Assembly (NCBI RefSeq): GCF_030295765.1
Contig: NZ_AP027292.1
Location: forward strand, 2,852,001 to 2,916,000
DNA from: Neptuniibacter halophilus
GTDB taxonomy: Bacteria > Pseudomonadota > Gammaproteobacteria > Pseudomonadales > Balneatricaceae
Reading direction: 5' to 3'
DNA length: 64,000 bases
Position 1 is the stretch's first letter. Every line of letters begins with the position of its first letter. A program made the position numbers and the translations under genes. Below the pieces are notes generated by a model, which worked only from the letters and a program-made list of their open reading frames with translations, was not told where the DNA came from and did no database searches. Below, one piece after another: positions 53,677 to 62,389 of the stretch.

Positions 53677-53706
53677 TTGACCCGGAATAAAAAAGGTCTA
53701 TAGAAT
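53677..53706 (+). promoter_or_regulatory. Promoter and long leader of the cold-shock gene
   Basis: TTGACC (-35) and TATAGA/TAGAAT (-10, 16-18 bp apart) lie about 150 bp upstream of the cspA-type ATG. The long 5' leader (about 53712-53857) is typical of cold-shock genes with a thermosensing mRNA. In the 492-bp gap before it, no gene is seen. Confidence 0.65.
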
Positions 53707-53857
53707 GGAAGCCGCTTGAAAGTAAGCCGTATATTTATGCACACCATTACGACGATACCTTGTATTTGTCGTCCTGTTTTTCATAAGTAATCGCAGCACT
53801 TCCAGCACAACCGCCCTGCGGGGCAAAAATTACTCTGAAATATATAGGACTACGAAT

Positions 53858-54061
53858 ATGTCTACTACTGGTACAGTTAAATGGTTTAACGAAGAAAAAG
53901 GTTTTGGTTTCATCGAGCAGGAAAACGGCCCAGACGTTTTCGCTCACTTCTCTGCTATCCAGGGCGACGGCTTCAAAACCCTGACTGAAGGTCAGAAAGT
54001 TGAGTTCACTGTAACTCAGGGTCAGAAAGGCCCACAGGCTGAGAACATCGTTAAGCTGTAA
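53858..54061 (+). CDS. Cold-shock protein, CspA family
   Basis: A 67-residue OB-fold RNA/DNA-binding protein. RNP1 is KGFGFIEQ and RNP2 is DVFAHFSAI; the N-terminus [15 protein letters not shown] is canonical. It acts as an RNA chaperone. The long leader and the strong terminator argue for high, post-transcriptionally controlled expression. Codon choice is strongly biased, as expected for a highly expressed gene. Confidence 0.97.
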   Translation: MSTTGTVKWFNEEKGFGFIEQENGPDVFAHFSAIQGDGFKTLTEGQKVEFTVTQGQKGPQAENIVKL

Positions 54062-54084
54062 GCTTACGTTCTCGCTGAAGAAAA

Positions 54085-54112
54085 AAAGCAAGGTTTCGAC
54101 CTTGCTTTTTTT
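54085..54112 (+). terminator. Terminator after the cold-shock gene
   Basis: GCAAGGT and ACCTTGC pair around TTCG, followed by at least seven T residues. Confidence 0.94.
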
Positions 54113-54138
54113 ATGCCTGATTTTTACCTGAACATCAC

Positions 54139-54459
54139 TTATTGAAGACGGTGGGGGTCCAGGTGCAGGTCGGTTACCCGGCCGCCGAGCGTCACAACCC
54201 GGCCGCTGTAACGTTCCTCCCCGGTGGATGAAAATTCAAAGTTGTATGCCCGCCAGATTCTTACCCGGCCCTGACTATCCCGTTTAAGCCAGAAACCCCG
54301 CAGATTGATATTGTCGTCCAGCAGTTGCAGCTCCAGCTCTTTGCAGTGGCGGCGGGTGTAACGTAGTGCTGCTTCCTTCACTTTTTGTGACTGCCACCAG
54401 TGGTAGAGTAAAAATGCGATCAGAGTCAGCCAGAACAACGCTTCGAGATCTATAACCAT
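54139..54459 (-). CDS. DUF3301-family membrane protein
   Basis: A 106-residue protein with one N-terminal TM helix (LEALFWLTLIAFLLYHWW) and a cytoplasmic part with CKELELQLLDDNI, LKRDSQGRVRIWRAYNFEFSSTG and YSGRVVTLGGRV, matching DUF3301. Function is unknown. The ATG at 54459 is chosen because GGAAAG precedes it; a longer reading starting at 54558 adds a stretch unlike the family. It is divergent from the DUF599 gene. Confidence 0.83.
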   Translation of the reverse strand: MVIDLEALFWLTLIAFLLYHWWQSQKVKEAALRYTRRHCKELELQLLDDNINLRGFWLKRDSQGRVRIWRAYNFEFSSTGEERYSGRVVTLGGRVTDLHLDPHRLQ

Positions 54460-54547
54460 CAATCTTTCCAGAGGTAATTGCAAAGAGCTTGTTTTACAAT
54501 GAGTTGCACTGTTATGCACGATAAATTTGGGTTTGGAGCCATTTGCG

Positions 54548-55261
54548 ATGTCACCCACCGAAACATTTCTGCACGAAAACTGGCTTAACCTGTTAGCGCT
54601 GGCCTGGTTTCTGGTCTGCTTTAAAGGCTATATGTATTACGCCCGCAAGCGCAGTTATGACACGCCCTGTCTGGCAAGTATTCTGCACATGTACCGGAAA
54701 GAGTGGATGCTGCGGATGCTGACCCGCGAAGTCAGGATCGCCGACACCACGGCGATTGCTAATCTTGAGCGGGGTGTTTCGTTCTTTGCCTCCACCACAA
54801 TGCTGATTCTGGCGGGTTTGATGACGGTACTGGGGTCAACCCAGCAGGCAATCGATGTGGTGGCGGATATTCCGTTTGCTCATCACGCAACGCGTGGAGA
54901 GTGGGAGCTGAAAATCCTGCTGATGATCAGTCTGTTTGTCTACGCGTTCTTTAAATTTACCTGGAGCCTGCGTCAGTATGGTTTTGCCTCGATTATGATC
55001 GGCAGTTCGCCGGTACCGGATGAACATGTTAATGAGCAGCAACTCGAAGCCCATGCCAGCCGGGCGGCAAAAATGACCTCCATGGCGGCGAATAATTTCA
55101 ACCACGGGCTGCGTACCTATTATTTCAGCATTGCGGTGCTGACCTGGTTTATCAATCCCTGGTTTTTTATGGCGATGAGTGGGGTCGTGGTGTTTATTCT
55201 CTACCGGCGTGAATTCAAGTCTTCCACGCTGACCACGTTGATGATGAGCAACGGCGAGTAA
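54548..55261 (+). CDS. DUF599-family inner-membrane protein
   Basis: A 237-residue protein with about four TM helices: NWLNLLALAWFLVCFKGYMYYA, LERGVSFFASTTMLILAGLMTVLG, ILLMISLFVYAFFKFTWSLRQYGF, and TYYFSIAVLTWFINPWFFMAM. It matches DUF599. No function is established. The ATG at 54548 has GGAG nine bases upstream; a TTG 21 bases earlier is less likely. Confidence 0.85.
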   Translation: MSPTETFLHENWLNLLALAWFLVCFKGYMYYARKRSYDTPCLASILHMYRKEWMLRMLTREVRIADTTAIANLERGVSFFASTTMLILAGLMTVLGSTQQAIDVVADIPFAHHATRGEWELKILLMISLFVYAFFKFTWSLRQYGFASIMIGSSPVPDEHVNEQQLEAHASRAAKMTSMAANNFNHGLRTYYFSIAVLTWFINPWFFMAMSGVVVFILYRREFKSSTLTTLMMSNGE

Positions 55262-55390
55262 AAATCCTCAGCTAAGCGCTTGAAAAGGTTCAGGCCGTCC
55301 CAATATTGCTCTGTATTGGTATAGGTGTCGGTTGCCATTGTGGGTAGCCGGCACTGTTTCATAGCAAACAGACAGATTGGAAATGTGTTG

Positions 55391-57319
55391 ATGACTACTG
55401 AAACCCGTACAGAAACTCACGGCTTCCAGACCGAAGTGAAGCAACTGCTTCATTTGATGATCCACTCCCTCTATTCAAATAAAGATATTTTTCTTCGCGA
55501 GCTGATCTCCAACGCCTCCGATGCTGCGGAAAAACTGCGTTTTGAAGCGCTGTCCGACGGTGCGCTGTATGAAAATGACGGCGATCTGAAGATTGTTATC
55601 AGCTTCGATAAAGAAGCACGTACCCTGACCATCGAAGATAACGGCATCGGTATGAGCCGTGATGATGTGATTGAGCATCTGGGTACCATCGCTAAGTCTG
55701 GTACTGCACAGTTCCTGTCACAGATGACCGGTGATCAGAACAAAGACAGCCAGTTGATTGGCCAGTTCGGTGTCGGCTTCTACTCCTCCTTCATCGTTGC
55801 CGAAAAGGTTGAAGTCTTTACCCGTCGTGCGGGTCTGCCTGTTACTGAAGGTGTCCACTGGGCATCGGCCGGCGAGGGTGAGTTCACGATTGGCGATATC
55901 GAGAAAGAGAGCCGGGGTACCCGCATCGTACTGCACCTGAAAGAGGGTGAAGATAGCTTTGCTGATGGTTTCGCACTGCGTGGTCTGGTACGTAAATACT
56001 CTGACCATATCTCCATTCCGGTGATTATGCAGAAAGAGGCGACGCCGGAGTTCACCGAAGAGGGTGAAGAGAAGCCTGCAGACGCAAATGCTGAGCCGGA
56101 GCTGGAAACCGTTAACAGTGCGACTGCTCTGTGGACCCGCAACAAATCTGAGGTCAGTGATGAGGAGTATCAGGAGTTCTATAAGCATATCTCCCATGAC
56201 TTCAATGACTCACTGACCTGGGCGCATAACCGGGTTGAAGGTAATCTGGAGTACACCAGCCTGCTGTATGTGCCGGAAAAAGCGCCTTACGATCTGTGGA
56301 ACCGTGAAGCGCCACGTGGCCTGAAACTGTACGTGCAGCGTGTATTTATTATGGATCAGGCGGAAGAGTTTCTGCCGCTTTACCTGCGCTTTATGAAAGG
56401 TATCGTCGATACCAAAGATCTTTCTCTGAACGTATCCCGTGAGATCCTGCAGAAAGATGAAAGCGTAACCAAACTGCGCACAGCGCTGACCAAGCGTGTG
56501 CTGGATATGCTGGTTAAGCTGGGTAAAAACGACGCAGAGAAGTACGCGAAGTTCTGGGCTGAGTTCGGTCAGGTACTGAAAGAGGGGCCCGCAGAGGATT
56601 ACGCTAACCGCGAGAAGATTCTCAAGCTGATGCGTTTCTCCTCGACCCACAATGACAATGACGAACAAAATGTCTCTCTGGATGATTACATCAGCCGGAT
56701 GCAGGAAGGTCAGGACAAGATCTATTTTGTTGTGGCGGATAACTACAACACCGCCAGGAACAGCCCGCACCTGGAAATCTTCCGCAAGAAAGGTATTGAG
56801 GTTCTGCTGCTGACTGATCGCATTGACGACTGGATGATGAGCCAGTTGTTCAATTACGACGGTAAAGCGTTCCAGGACGTAGCCAAAGGTGAGCTGGATC
56901 TGGATGATACCGTCAGCGACGAGGAGAAAAAGGAGCAGGAACAGGCTGCTAAAGAGCTGGAAGGTCTGATCGAGCGCCTGAAATCCAGCCTTGAGGATAA
57001 GGTGGCTGACGTTCGTCTGACTCACCGTCTGACCGATTCTCCGGCTTGTCTGGTGCTGGGCGCCCATGATATGGGGCTGCAGATGCGTCAGATTATGGAA
57101 GCCGCGGGTCAGGCAGTACCGGATTCCAAGCCAACGTTTGAGATCAACCCGGAACACCCGCTGATCGTCAAACTGGATAAAGAAGCGGACGAGGATCGTT
57201 TTGCTGATCTGGCTCAGGTACTGTTTGATCAGGCCGGTCTGGCGGCAGGTGCACAACTGGATGATCCGGCCAGCTACGTTGCACGTCTTAACAAACTGCT
57301 GCTTGAGCTGAGCGCCTGA
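55391..57319 (+). CDS. htpG: Molecular chaperone HtpG (Hsp90)
   Basis: A 642-residue Hsp90. The N-terminal GHKL ATPase domain has [16 protein letters not shown] (catalytic Glu and Asn), IEDNGIGMS and [14 protein letters not shown]. The middle domain includes the conserved [10 protein letters not shown] and VSREILQ. The C-terminal dimerisation domain ends [10 protein letters not shown]. The start at 55391 matches homologues ([20 protein letters not shown]); a TTG-like longer reading from 55325 is rejected. It ends at a strong terminator. Confidence 0.97.
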   Translation: MTTETRTETHGFQTEVKQLLHLMIHSLYSNKDIFLRELISNASDAAEKLRFEALSDGALYENDGDLKIVISFDKEARTLTIEDNGIGMSRDDVIEHLGTIAKSGTAQFLSQMTGDQNKDSQLIGQFGVGFYSSFIVAEKVEVFTRRAGLPVTEGVHWASAGEGEFTIGDIEKESRGTRIVLHLKEGEDSFADGFALRGLVRKYSDHISIPVIMQKEATPEFTEEGEEKPADANAEPELETVNSATALWTRNKSEVSDEEYQEFYKHISHDFNDSLTWAHNRVEGNLEYTSLLYVPEKAPYDLWNREAPRGLKLYVQRVFIMDQAEEFLPLYLRFMKGIVDTKDLSLNVSREILQKDESVTKLRTALTKRVLDMLVKLGKNDAEKYAKFWAEFGQVLKEGPAEDYANREKILKLMRFSSTHNDNDEQNVSLDDYISRMQEGQDKIYFVVADNYNTARNSPHLEIFRKKGIEVLLLTDRIDDWMMSQLFNYDGKAFQDVAKGELDLDDTVSDEEKKEQEQAAKELEGLIERLKSSLEDKVADVRLTHRLTDSPACLVLGAHDMGLQMRQIMEAAGQAVPDSKPTFEINPEHPLIVKLDKEADEDRFADLAQVLFDQAGLAAGAQLDDPASYVARLNKLLLELSA

Positions 57320-57338
57320 GCGGAGTTAAAGCGTTAAC

Positions 57339-57362
57339 AAAAGCGGCTTCGGCCGCTTTTTT
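57339..57362 (+). terminator. Terminator after htpG
   Basis: AAAAGCGGC and GCCGCTTTT pair around TTCG, ending in a T-run. Confidence 0.94.
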
Positions 57363-57539
57363 CTTGCCGCCTGATAACCGCTGCAGCGCGCTGGCTGCAT
57401 CTATTAGTCTATTCTTAGTCAGGTGTTGAGCGTTTCGGCACAGACCAAACGGTCTTTATGCGCTGGATCAAGGTTTTGAAACGGAATATGCAGTTCAATA
57501 ATCTGACAATAAGATGATGGATCAGGTGAGGTGGTCTCA

Positions 57540-57836
57540 ATGAAAAAAATGGCGTTTGTAGCCGCAGCGGCAATGCTGACAGTTGCATCTCTGAGTGCTC
57601 AGGCTGACGGTCAGGCAATTTATGAAAAGCATTGTAAAGCCTGCCATGAAGCGGGCGTAGGTAATGCGCCAAAACCGGGCGATAAAGCGGCCTGGGAGCC
57701 ACGTATTGCAAAAGGCGTGGATGCGATGTTGCAGACCGTTGTATCCGGTAAAGGTGCAATGCCGCCGAAAGGTACCTGTATGAGTTGTGATGAGGCGACG
57801 CTGAAAGCGGCGGTGGAAGTACTGATCGCCCAGTGA
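57540..57836 (+). CDS. Cytochrome c5-family protein
   Basis: A 98-residue secreted protein. The signal peptide ends at LSAQA-D. The haem motif is CKACH (about residue 36) and the distal Met lies in GKGAMPPKGTC. A second Cys pair CMSC matches the c5 family. It shuttles electrons in the periplasm. The ATG at 57540 is preceded by a G-rich site. It is followed by a terminator. Confidence 0.9.
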   Translation: MKKMAFVAAAAMLTVASLSAQADGQAIYEKHCKACHEAGVGNAPKPGDKAAWEPRIAKGVDAMLQTVVSGKGAMPPKGTCMSCDEATLKAAVEVLIAQ

Positions 57837-57876
57837 GACGGGCCATCAACGATCGCTGAAGAAACAGTATAAACAG

Positions 57877-57902
57877 GGCTGCCCGTCACGGCGGCCTTTT
57901 TT
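57877..57902 (+). terminator. Terminator after the cytochrome c5 gene
   Basis: GGCTGCC and GGCGGCC pair around six bases, followed by six T residues. Confidence 0.88.
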
Positions 57903-57904
57903 AT

Positions 57905-58177
57905 TGGTTCTTCGACAGCATTCCGCGCGCAATGAGCGATGGGCTTATTGTCTGTGATCGTGGTGTTATTCCGCAGGTAAATGCTCCACTGAACAGTCTC
58001 ACCGGCAAAACCCGGCAGCAGTTGGTCGGGGAACCCTTCACCCGTCTGCTTGATGATCGTTATCAAAGAAGATGCATAGTTTTCTCCATCAGGCACGGAT
58101 TCGGCCCCTGCGTGACTGTGAGCCTGAACTTCTCTCCCCGGGATCGACATGCGCAGCCCGGTGTATTAAGGCCTCGC
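57905..58177 (+). pseudogene. Decayed PAS-domain coding remnant
   Basis: One frame reads WFFDSIPRAMSDGLIVCDRG, then VIPQVNAPLNSLTGKTRQQL and VGEPFTRLLDD. This is the typical start of a PAS domain (DSIP-DGLIV-D-G-I-VN-L-LTG-R-LVG-PF-LL). Further on, VTVSLNFSPRDRHAQPGVL resembles a PAS end, but the connecting part is corrupted. No start or ribosome site is present upstream, and a terminator precedes it directly. I read it as a remnant of a PAS-containing sensor gene. Confidence 0.68.
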
Positions 58178-58265
58178 TGAAATTAAGACTAAGTACCTCT
58201 TCCGCGCGACGGGAAGAGTTGTTAGCCTGTTGAATCCCAGATGTTGTAGTTGGCGTGAAACTTCT

Positions 58266-60206
58266 ATGAGCCTCAGAGTCCTGATATCCAGCCTGCTTGT
58301 TCTGCTTTCCTCCTACTGTTCCGGCGCGGATCGGGTCGCCCTGCAGCTTAAATGGTTCCATCAGTTTCAGTTTGCCGGCTATTACGCTGCACTCGAGCAG
58401 GGCTTTTATGCCGAAGAGGGGCTGGAGGTTGAGATTCGCGCCCGGGACCCTGCGGTCAGCCATATTGATCCGGTTCTCAACGGCGAAGCGGATTTTGGTG
58501 TCTCTGATTCGAGCCTGATTCTGCAGCGGCTTCAGGGGCAGCCGGTGGTGGTGCTGGCTCCGGTATTTCAGCACTCTCCATTGATTCTGCTGTCACTGGC
58601 CGAGAGTGGTATCAATGGTCCGCAGGATCTGATCGGCAAACGGGTGATGCGACAGCGTGGTGTAGATGATGCGTCCATTACCGCCATGCTCTATGCCGAG
58701 GGCATCGATGAGGCGAAACTTACCGACCTGCCACACAATTTTAATGACCGGGCGCTGCTCGATGGTGAGGCGGATGTGATGACCGCCTACATCTCGGATC
58801 AGCCGTTCTTTTACAAACAGCAGGGTGTAGCGACCCGGGCGATCTATCCACTGAATTACGGCATCGATTTCTACGGAGATATGATCTTCACCCGGGAGCA
58901 GATTATGCGGGAAAGCCCTGAGCTGGCTCTGCGTTTCCGGCGGGCTTCTCTCAAAGGCTGGGCCTATGCCCTTGAACACAGTGAAGAGATTGTTGACCTG
59001 ATTCTGGCAAAGTATCCCACCGATAAGAGTCGTGAGTTTCTTCTTAACGAAGCGGCGGAAACGGTGCGGATTATTCGTTCAAACCTGATTGAAACCGGTT
59101 ATCTGAATGTTGGCCGGTTCCAGCGGATTGCCTCGATTTATCAGGATCTGGGTATGGCTTCGCGAGAGGTTGAACTGAGCGGGATCGATTACCGGGATTA
59201 CCTGAAATCTGACACCGACCTGTCACGCTGGTTACCCGCTCTGATCGCTGTGGTGGTAGGCGTAGTGCTGCTGGCAATGTTACTGGTGCTTATCAACCTC
59301 CGGCTGAAAGCCGCCGTCAGAGAGCGGACCCGTAATCTGCAGATCGCCAATCAGCAGCTTTCGGAATACCTTGAGCTGTTTGATAAACATATTATCTCTG
59401 CATCGACGACCTGCGACGGGGTTATCACCCAAGTCTCAGAAGCGTTCTGTGAAGTCACCGGTTACCACCGGGATGAGCTGCTCGGGAGCCCCTACAGTAT
59501 TGTCCGTCATCCGGATATGCCGAAAAAGGTGTTTGTCGATCTCTGGCAGACATTGGAGCGCGGTCAGGTCTGGATGGGTGAGATCCTCAATCGAACCAAG
59601 AGCGGTGAACCGCTCTGGGTGAACGTCAGAATCGAGCCGTCTCTTAGCGACACGGGTGAATTGCTGGGGTACACCTCGATTCAGCACGATATTACCGATA
59701 AAAAGCGGGTTGAGAAGCTTTCGATTACTGACCAGTTAACCGGCTTGTATAACCGTCTCAAAGTGGATCAGGTGCTGAACGCAGAAGAGCAGCGATTTCA
59801 GCGTTATGGCCGCCCCTGCTCGGTGGCCATGCTCGATCTCGATCACTTTAAGCAGATTAATGACACCCACGGTCATGGGGTAGGGGATCAGATTCTCCGC
59901 GGTTTTGCCGACTTGCTGCGTTATCAGGTGAGGGCTACCGATCTGGCCGGGCGCTGGGGGGGAGAGGAGTTTATCCTGATCTACCCGGATACCGGGCTGG
60001 AGGGGGCCGCAGAGGCGGCCAACCAGCTATGTGATCTGATTCGCAGCAGCGAACTGGCTGCGGGGATCGACGTCACCGTGAGTATTGGTGTTGCTACGTT
60101 GCAGTCAGGTATGCAGGTTCAGGATCTGTTGACGCAGGCAGATTTTGCGCTCTATCAGGCAAAACGCCGGGGACGGGATCAGGTGCAGGTGTTCTGGCCG
60201 GAGTAG
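58266..60206 (+). CDS. NMT1-type periplasmic sensor fused to PAS and GGDEF domains
   Basis: A 646-residue protein. After a signal peptide, residues 25-315 form an NMT1/ABC-substrate-binding-like domain (LKWFHQFQFAGYYAALEQGFYAEEGL), followed by a TM helix (about 321-345), a PAS domain (about 370-480, ISASTTCDGVITQVSEAFCEVTGYHRDELLG) and a C-terminal GGDEF domain. The active motif is GGEEF (about 564), with RATD five residues before it as I-site. It should make c-di-GMP in response to a small pyrimidine-like ligand. The ATG at 58266 gives a clean signal peptide; a TTG at 58230 is rejected. Confidence 0.92.
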   Translation: MSLRVLISSLLVLLSSYCSGADRVALQLKWFHQFQFAGYYAALEQGFYAEEGLEVEIRARDPAVSHIDPVLNGEADFGVSDSSLILQRLQGQPVVVLAPVFQHSPLILLSLAESGINGPQDLIGKRVMRQRGVDDASITAMLYAEGIDEAKLTDLPHNFNDRALLDGEADVMTAYISDQPFFYKQQGVATRAIYPLNYGIDFYGDMIFTREQIMRESPELALRFRRASLKGWAYALEHSEEIVDLILAKYPTDKSREFLLNEAAETVRIIRSNLIETGYLNVGRFQRIASIYQDLGMASREVELSGIDYRDYLKSDTDLSRWLPALIAVVVGVVLLAMLLVLINLRLKAAVRERTRNLQIANQQLSEYLELFDKHIISASTTCDGVITQVSEAFCEVTGYHRDELLGSPYSIVRHPDMPKKVFVDLWQTLERGQVWMGEILNRTKSGEPLWVNVRIEPSLSDTGELLGYTSIQHDITDKKRVEKLSITDQLTGLYNRLKVDQVLNAEEQRFQRYGRPCSVAMLDLDHFKQINDTHGHGVGDQILRGFADLLRYQVRATDLAGRWGGEEFILIYPDTGLEGAAEAANQLCDLIRSSELAAGIDVTVSIGVATLQSGMQVQDLLTQADFALYQAKRRGRDQVQVFWPE

Positions 60207-60242
60207 CTCCGGGCTCAGAACAAGCTCTCAGAAAAACCGCAT

Positions 60243-60278
60243 CCCGATCAGGCTTTGCATGGTATTTGCCTGATCGGG
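60243..60278. terminator. Inverted repeat between convergent genes
   Basis: CCCGATCAGGC and GCCTGATCGGG form a perfect 11-bp stem, 14 bases apart, between the sensor-cyclase and the MCP gene. It suits a shared terminator although no T-run follows. Confidence 0.55.
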
Positions 60279-60293
60279 AACCGGGTTGCCGGG

Positions 60294-61940
60294 TCAGGTT
60301 CTGAACTGGCTTACCTTGCTGTTCAGTTCCACTGCCAGCCGGGACAGTTGTTCACTGGCTGCAGAGAGCTGTGTGGCGCCGTCGGCAGATTCCTGCGAAC
60401 TGTCGTTGATCGCAACCAGCGAACGGTTAATCTCTTCAGCCACACTGGTTTGCTCTTCACTGGCGGAAGCGATATGGGTGTTCATATCAGTGATAACGCC
60501 CACGGCTTCAGAAATTCCCTGCAGTGCTTCACCGGCTTCAGTCGCTTTACCGCCGGCCTGTTCTGCCTCCTGCTGGCTCTGCTCCATGGCGGCTACCGCA
60601 GAGCGGGTGCCTCCCTGAAGTCTTTCGATGGCGGTCTGAATCTCAGTTGTGGATTGCTGGGTACGTTGCGCCAGTGTACGGACTTCATCTGCAACTACCG
60701 CAAAGCCACGTCCCTGATCACCTGCCCGCGCAGCCTCAATGGCCGCGTTCAGGGCCAGCAGATTGGTCTGTTCGGCAATATCATTAATCACCCCGATAAT
60801 GGAGCCGATGCTGTCGCTGTCCGCTTCGACAGAGCGGATTCGCTCGGCCACTTCGGCCACATTGCCAACCAGTGAGTTAGTCGAATCTACCGCAGAGGCA
60901 ACAATCTGGTTACCCTGCTGAGCCTGATCCTGCATCAACTTAGCCTGACTGTCAGCCTGCTCTGCATTGGTCGCCACATCCTGAGAGGTAGATACCATCT
61001 CGTTCATGGCGCTGGCGACCTGTTCGATCTCCAGACGCTGGTTGTTGATACTCTGGTTGGCCTGAGTGCTGATGGAAGACATCTCCTCAGCCGCGGAAGC
61101 AAGTTGGTGGGTGGCGTTGCTGATATCGCTGATCAGCCCACGCTGATGCTGCAGCATGGTGTTGAAGTTGTTGGACATCAGCGCCAGTTCATCATTGCCG
61201 TAGACCTCAACGGTAGCGGTCAGGTCGGACTGGCTGGCGACACGGTCCATTGCGTTGTTCAGGGTATCCAGCGGTTTACGGATAGAACGGTAGATCATCA
61301 CACTGAGCAGACCAAGAATAATCAGAGTGCTGCCACCGAGTGCCAGCATCATGGTCAGGGCCTGGTCGTAATCATGGCGGATCTGTTCCCGCTCTTCTGC
61401 GGCCACCCGTAACTGCAGTGAGATCAGCTCGGAGATCTTCTCGCTGATCGGATCAATGGCGGCATAAGAGGGGGCGATAAAGCGGCGCAGCATACCGGAA
61501 AGGTCGCCGCCTTTACTGTGCTGCAGACTGACCTCAATGGTTTTCTGCAGGTTGTCCAGGGCCTCGTTTGCGGCTTTAAACAGCGTTTCTGCCTCGTCAG
61601 CCAGTTGTGCTTCCTCTGGCGTCAGGGTTGTAGCCATATACTTCTGCCACTTCTCATCAATCTCTTTGCGCGCGCTCTGGATTCCATCCAGTGCTTCGGA
61701 TCCGGTCATGATGCCCGCATTGGCTTTGTTCAGCGCATCAATCACGAAGACCGCGTAGTCATCAGCGATGATTTTCAGGTCTTCGAGAGGAACGACACGA
61801 TCCTCGTAGATGCGGTTTACCCCTTGGTTGGCGTCGCCCAGTTTGGCCAGCGAGGTCATGATGATAATGATAATGCCGATCACCGGCAGTACAGAGATAA
61901 GAATCAGTTTACTGCGGATGCTCAGTTTGCTTAGAAACAT
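60294..61940 (-). CDS. Methyl-accepting chemotaxis protein
   Basis: A 548-residue receptor. TM1 is near residues 12-30, the periplasmic domain is a four-helix bundle (about 35-190), and TM2 is near 195-215, followed by a HAMP domain and a long cytoplasmic coiled coil. The hairpin tip carries the invariant [37 protein letters not shown] region (seen in parts). No CheB/CheR pentapeptide is present at the C-terminus. It signals to CheA. The ligand is not known, but the two neighbouring NMT1-domain sensors suggest a shared input. Confidence 0.95.
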   Translation of the reverse strand: MFLSKLSIRSKLILISVLPVIGIIIIIMTSLAKLGDANQGVNRIYEDRVVPLEDLKIIADDYAVFVIDALNKANAGIMTGSEALDGIQSARKEIDEKWQKYMATTLTPEEAQLADEAETLFKAANEALDNLQKTIEVSLQHSKGGDLSGMLRRFIAPSYAAIDPISEKISELISLQLRVAAEEREQIRHDYDQALTMMLALGGSTLIILGLLSVMIYRSIRKPLDTLNNAMDRVASQSDLTATVEVYGNDELALMSNNFNTMLQHQRGLISDISNATHQLASAAEEMSSISTQANQSINNQRLEIEQVASAMNEMVSTSQDVATNAEQADSQAKLMQDQAQQGNQIVASAVDSTNSLVGNVAEVAERIRSVEADSDSIGSIIGVINDIAEQTNLLALNAAIEAARAGDQGRGFAVVADEVRTLAQRTQQSTTEIQTAIERLQGGTRSAVAAMEQSQQEAEQAGGKATEAGEALQGISEAVGVITDMNTHIASASEEQTSVAEEINRSLVAINDSSQESADGATQLSAASEQLSRLAVELNSKVSQFRT

Positions 61941-62389
61941 AGTCGTCCCCGTTAAGTGCTATAAATAACTTCGCCGAGAACAACGTTCAGATCCGTGGCT
62001 GGAGCCGGCAGGCCCCAGATAGCATGAAGAGCCGGAAGAATCCGTTCACTCTATTTATAGCTGTTAAATAATCTATTACCAGTAATATTCTATTTTTATT
62101 TGTTAGATAAAATCCATATTTTTTGTAAGGCTTATTCTGTTAATTTCTTAAGAATCATTTAGATAGAGAGGTCTGTGTTGTATAGATGCAGACAGAAGTT
62201 TGTTTTAAATGTAAACGCGCTGACTATATATAAAAATCCATATGGTTGCATCGGTTTTCTGGCGGTTATCCTTTTGGGGCAAAATCGTAAATATTGAAGT
62301 TATTTTCTGTTCGGCATTGCTATAGTTATTAAGCCCCTGAGTTGCGTCGGGATGAAGTAACGAAGAGTGTCTTGTTTAAGGAAGCGTTG
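61941..62389. other. AT-rich intergenic region
   Basis: 449 bp between the divergent MCP gene and the last gene. It is AT-rich, holds the ribosome site AAGGAAG for the gene at 62390, and no gene or clear structure. Confidence 0.55.
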
